Assembly: GCA_035533015.1 (NCBI GenBank)
Contig: DATLUQ010000008.1
Location: 1-35,432, forward strand
Source of the DNA: Gemmatimonadaceae bacterium
GTDB lineage: Bacteria; Gemmatimonadota; Gemmatimonadetes; Gemmatimonadales; Gemmatimonadaceae
Direction of reading: 5' to 3'
Length of the DNA stretch: 35,432 nucleotides
In this document: piece by piece, positions 32,539-35,432 of the stretch
Position numbering within the stretch: the stretch's first letter is position 1
Layout of the letters: each line of letters starts with the position of its first letter
The notes under the pieces: generated by a model
Database searches by the model: none
The model's input: only the letters and a program-made list of their open reading frames with translations
What the model was told of the DNA's origin: nothing
Translations under genes and position numbers: made by a program

Positions 32539-34295
32539 AGGTTGAAACGCGACATCGACTGCTTGAGCCGCTCGGCGATCGATGCCAGATGCTGGCTGGA
32601 CTGCACCACGGCATTCATCGATCCCGTCTGCTGCTCCACCACGCCGCTCACCTGCTCGGCGGTGGCCGCGTTCTGCTCGGCGGCCAGCTGCAGGGCCTCG
32701 ATCTCGCGGGCCAGGGCGGCGGCGTCGTCGCGCTGGGCTTCGGCCGAGGCGACGATGAGGTCCACCGCGCCGCGGCTCGCTTCGATCTCCTTGCCGATCT
32801 GGGCCAGCGCGCCCGACGACGCGCGGATCACGCCCTCTCCCATCGCCACCCGGTCGGTGACCTGGGCGATCTGCTCCTCGGTGCGGATGGCGGCCGTGCG
32901 GATTTCCGCGGCCAGGGTGCGGATGTTGTCGAGCGCGTTCGCGGTCTGGTTGGCGAGCTTGCGCACCTCGTCGGCCACGACGGCGAAGCCCTTGCCGTGC
33001 TCGCCCGCCCGGGCCGCCTCGATGGCCGCGTTGAGCGCGAGCAGGTTGGTCTGCTTGGCGATGGCGGCAATCGTCTCGGTGATCTTGCCTATCCGCTGCG
33101 ACTTCTCCCCCAACTCCACCACAGCCGGCACGGCGTCGTGCGTCACGGCCGTGATCGCCGTCATGCTTTCCAGCGCCTGGCCGGCCGCCGTCACGCCGCG
33201 CGCCGCCGAGCGCGCCATGATGTCCGATGCGTTCTGCGCGTTGCGCGCGTGCCCGGCCACGGTGAATGCGCGGTCGGCCACGCGGGTGGCCCCCTCGGTG
33301 GCCGCCGTCACGTTGCTGGTCTGGGTGGCCGCGGCACTCGCGATCGCGCGCGCCGCGTCCGAGACCTGATCGGTGGTGGCCGCCATCTCCTCGGCGCTCG
33401 CGGCCAGTTCCTCGGCGGTGGCTGCCACTTCGCCCGCGCCCGCGTCGAGTTCGGTCAGCAGGCTGCGCAGCCCGACGGTCATACGGCGCACTGACTCGGC
33501 CATGGCGCCGATCTCATCGGCCGCGATGTAGTGCAACTCGTGGCGCAACTGCCCCATGGCCACGGCGTCGGTCTGACGCGTGACTTCATCGAGCCCGCGG
33601 GTGAGCCGCGCCGCGCCCCAGTACGAGAGGCCGAGGGCGAGCAGCAGCGCGACCAGGGGGAAAGGCGTGAACCGGATCAGCTGCCAGCGCAGTTCGCTCA
33701 GGAACTGGTCCGCGCGGAGCGTGGCCACGATGAAACCGGCAATCGAGCCATCGGGACGGCGCACGGGCACCTCGGCCGACAGCAGCGATCCCTCGTCCGT
33801 CACGTACACCCCGGTGTACGCTTCTCGCCCGATCTCCATGCTGTCGGACAGCCCGGGCGGCGAGACCCACCGCCGCGCATACTGCGCCTGGCCGGCCTGC
33901 CACGAGGCGTGCACGAGCACCCGCCAGGCCCCGGTGCGGTCCGCGCGGACGACAGCCAGTCCGTTCACGAGGTCGCTCTCGCTCGCGCCGTTGGCTACCC
34001 AGGCGTGCAGGAGCGCGGATCGGCTATCGCGGAATGCCGTCGTTTCTTGCCCCTTGGCCGCGATGACATCCAGCGAGTCGGCGTTCACCACGAGCGTCGC
34101 GCCGCGGGCCATGCCGAGCAGGCGATCGCCGTGCACCTTGGCCAACTGGCTCCGGGTGCCCACGTACACGGGCACCATGATCACGCCCAGCGTCAGCACG
34201 ACGGCCGCGGCGCTGATCGCGGCCATTTTGAGCCGGAAGGGAAAGCGGATTGTACCGCGTTTGTCGTTCGGCTTATTCAGTGGGCCGTTGTCCAT
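32535..34295 (-). CDS. Methyl-accepting chemotaxis protein with periplasmic sensor domain
   Basis: The 586-residue receptor has a first transmembrane helix at about 26-46, a periplasmic domain to about 209 with no motif I can name (it resembles dCache/sCache beta segments such as [16 protein letters not shown]), and a second helix at about 210-230. A HAMP domain (231-283) follows, then a long coiled coil. The kinase-control tip [20 protein letters not shown] and [15 protein letters not shown] (about 410-448) is highly conserved. Adaptation regions rich in Glu/Gln/Ala flank it. No CheW-binding pentapeptide is seen at the C-terminus. The ATG at 34295 is preferred, since its promoter lies 13 bases upstream. 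No other che gene is in the window. Confidence 0.95.
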   Translation of the reverse strand: MDNGPLNKPNDKRGTIRFPFRLKMAAISAAAVVLTLGVIMVPVYVGTRSQLAKVHGDRLLGMARGATLVVNADSLDVIAAKGQETTAFRDSRSALLHAWVANGASESDLVNGLAVVRADRTGAWRVLVHASWQAGQAQYARRWVSPPGLSDSMEIGREAYTGVYVTDEGSLLSAEVPVRRPDGSIAGFIVATLRADQFLSELRWQLIRFTPFPLVALLLALGLSYWGAARLTRGLDEVTRQTDAVAMGQLRHELHYIAADEIGAMAESVRRMTVGLRSLLTELDAGAGEVAATAEELAASAEEMAATTDQVSDAARAIASAAATQTSNVTAATEGATRVADRAFTVAGHARNAQNASDIMARSAARGVTAAGQALESMTAITAVTHDAVPAVVELGEKSQRIGKITETIAAIAKQTNLLALNAAIEAARAGEHGKGFAVVADEVRKLANQTANALDNIRTLAAEIRTAAIRTEEQIAQVTDRVAMGEGVIRASSGALAQIGKEIEASRGAVDLIVASAEAQRDDAAALAREIEALQLAAEQNAATAEQVSGVVEQQTGSMNAVVQSSQHLASIAERLKQSMSRFNL

Positions 34296-34308
34296 GGCGG
34301 GCGGCGTC

Positions 34309-34337
34309 AAGTTAGACCACGGCGGAGAGGGTGTAAA
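34309..34337 (-). promoter_or_regulatory. Candidate mcp promoter, very short leader
   Basis: On the minus strand TTTACA (34337-34332), 17 bases, TAACTT (34314-34309), then 13 bases to the ATG at 34295. A start 7 bases after the -10 gives a leader of about 6 bases, without a Shine-Dalgarno. The matches to consensus are the best of the set. Confidence 0.6.
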
Positions 34338-34356
34338 GCGCTGGCGGCCCCTCGCT

Positions 34357-34384
34357 TTGCGCGTTCCCTCGGCAGGGCTAGCTT
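34357..34384 (+). promoter_or_regulatory. Candidate glmM promoter
   Basis: TTGCGC (34357-34362), 16 bases, TAGCTT (34379-34384). The leader of about 17 bases contains GGAGG (34399-34403), four bases before the glmM ATG, so this promoter would give a conventional transcript. It is back to back with the mcp promoter; the two -35 elements lie 19 bases apart. Confidence 0.45.
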
Positions 34385-34407
34385 TCGCTCGCGCATATGG
34401 AGGATGC

Positions 34408-35432
34408 ATGGGCCACGACGGGCTGATGGTGAGCGTATCGGGAATTCGCGGCCGGGTGGGCGAGGCGCTCACCCCGGAAGTGGTCGCGCGCTACGCCGCG
34501 GCTTTCGGTGCCTGGGCGGCCGGTTCGGGGCGCTCGCGTACCGTGGTGCTGGGGCGCGATAGCCGCGTCTCGGGGCCGATGTTCCACCGAATCGCGGTCG
34601 GGGCTCTCCAGTCTGTTGGCTGCACCGTTATGGACATCGGCCTGACCACGACCCCGACCTGCCAGTTGGCGGTGGAGCACCACCATGCGGCAGGCGGGTT
34701 GATGCTCTCGGCCAGTCACAACCCCATCGAGTGGAACGCGCTCAAGTTCATCGGACCGACGGGGCTGTTTCTCGAAGCCGCCGAGGGCGCGGAGATGCGA
34801 CGGATTGCCGAGGCGGGCATTCCGTACGCGACGTGGGACAAGTTGGGCGTGGTGGAGCACGACGATCGTGCCGCTCTGCGACACATCGACTGTGTCCTTT
34901 CGCTTCCGTACGTGGACGTGGAAGGGCTGCGCCGGCGGCGCTTCAAAGTGGCGTTGGACTGCTGTCGCGGTGCTGGATCGGTGATCATGCCGGCGTTGCT
35001 CGACCGGCTGGGCTGCGTGGTGAGCGTCATCAACGCCGAGCCGGACGGCCGCTTTCCGCGGTCTCCCGAGCCGGTGGCCGAGAACCTCGGCGAACTGCAA
35101 CGATTCGTGCAAGAGACCGGTGCCGACGTCGGGTTCGCGGTGGACCCGGACGTGGATCGGCTGGCCATCGTATCCAATGAGGGGCGGGCGATCGGCGAGG
35201 ACTATACGCTGGCGCTGGCCACGCGGCTGGTGCTGCGGCATCGCAAGGGGCCCGTGGTCACGAATCTCTCGACAAGTCGCGTGGTAGAGGACGCGGCGGT
35301 GGCCGGCGGGTCGGTGTTGCTCCGGGCGCCGGTGGGCGAGGTGAACGTGGCGGTGGCGATGCGCGACGCGAAGGCCGTGGTCGGGGGTGAGGGAAACGGA
35401 GGGGTCATCCTGCCCGAAGTGCATCTCGGGAG
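34408..35432 (+). CDS. glmM: Phosphohexomutase, archaeal-type GlmM (phosphoglucosamine mutase), partial
   Basis: The frame is open from the ATG at 34408 to the right edge (341 residues), so the last quarter or so is missing. Family motifs: SGIRGRVG near the start, the phosphoserine site MLSASHNP, the Mg loop VDPDVDRLA and the sugar-binding loop GGEGNGGV. The last reads GEGNGG rather than the GEQSGH of E. coli GlmM, which matches the archaeal-type GlmM/phosphomannomutase branch as I remember it. It converts glucosamine-6-phosphate to the 1-phosphate for peptidoglycan, or handles mannose or glucose phosphates. GGAGG lies 4 bases before the ATG. It is divergent from the chemoreceptor. Confidence 0.9.
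   Translation, partial: MGHDGLMVSVSGIRGRVGEALTPEVVARYAAAFGAWAAGSGRSRTVVLGRDSRVSGPMFHRIAVGALQSVGCTVMDIGLTTTPTCQLAVEHHHAAGGLMLSASHNPIEWNALKFIGPTGLFLEAAEGAEMRRIAEAGIPYATWDKLGVVEHDDRAALRHIDCVLSLPYVDVEGLRRRRFKVALDCCRGAGSVIMPALLDRLGCVVSVINAEPDGRFPRSPEPVAENLGELQRFVQETGADVGFAVDPDVDRLAIVSNEGRAIGEDYTLALATRLVLRHRKGPVVTNLSTSRVVEDAAVAGGSVLLRAPVGEVNVAVAMRDAKAVVGGEGNGGVILPEVHLG

Overview
The window is a GC-rich, densely packed piece of bacterial chromosome. It looks like ordinary housekeeping DNA rather than a mobile island: I see no integrase, transposase, tRNA, rRNA, CRISPR array or phage gene, and no gene-free stretch longer than about 160 bases. The envelope genes (an outer-membrane-type barrel, a type IV pilin end, many signal peptides, an ECF sigma/anti-sigma pair) point to a diderm. 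The GC content, menaquinone-type UbiE/UbiD/UbiA/UbiX genes and general gene style suggest Gemmatimonadota. That placement is an inference from memory of the group and was not tested.

Layout, left to right. (1) 1-141: the 3' end of a type IV pilin-like gene, closed by a strong hairpin that also serves the convergent operon. (2) 6385 down to 220, minus strand: a tight six-gene operon gpmI, beta-barrel protein, PTPS/QueD-family enzyme, mobA, dacB, moeA, mixing glycolysis, envelope and molybdopterin cofactor functions. (3) 6490-10863, plus strand: an SH3-type exported protein, an M15-type peptidase with an EF-hand loop, a small protein with a repetitive tail, and guaB. (4) 11031-15473, plus strand: a cationic amino acid permease, a textbook terminator, nrnA, an Mrp/ApbC ATPase and a SAM hydrolase (DUF62 family). 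(5) 18741 down to 15475, minus strand: rpoE-like ECF sigma, zinc-finger anti-sigma, a membrane protein with an extracytoplasmic bactofilin-like segment, and an exported repetitive beta protein. This is a candidate envelope-stress module. (6) 18866-23145, plus strand: ubiE-ubiD-ubiA-ubiX-phosphodiesterase, joined by ATGA or GTGA overlaps or a 2-base gap, which fits the last steps of menaquinone synthesis. (7) 29932 down to 23158, minus strand: a Cys/Met-metabolism PLP enzyme, M48 metalloprotease, purD, mutM, a half-length UvrC-like nuclease, a CBS-pair protein and Hsp20. (8) 30020-31081, plus strand: a REC-HD response regulator with a GVP instead of GYP motif. (9) 34295 down to 31093, minus strand: a chemoreceptor followed by an ANL-family enzyme that lacks its usual C-terminal lysine motif. 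(10) 34408 to the right edge: a glmM-like phosphohexomutase, cut by the window.

The most interesting recurring signal is regulatory. Several genes share a TTGnnn-17-TAnnTT-like promoter. At guaB, mrp, ubiE and mcp the -10 element sits only 5 to 13 bases before the start codon and no Shine-Dalgarno is present, which predicts leaderless or nearly leaderless transcripts. Other points worth a second look are the truncated ANL protein, the degenerate HD-GYP protein, the EF-hand insertion in the M15 peptidase, the divergent MutM, and the sigma/bactofilin module. I did not find a clearly new defence or mobile system.
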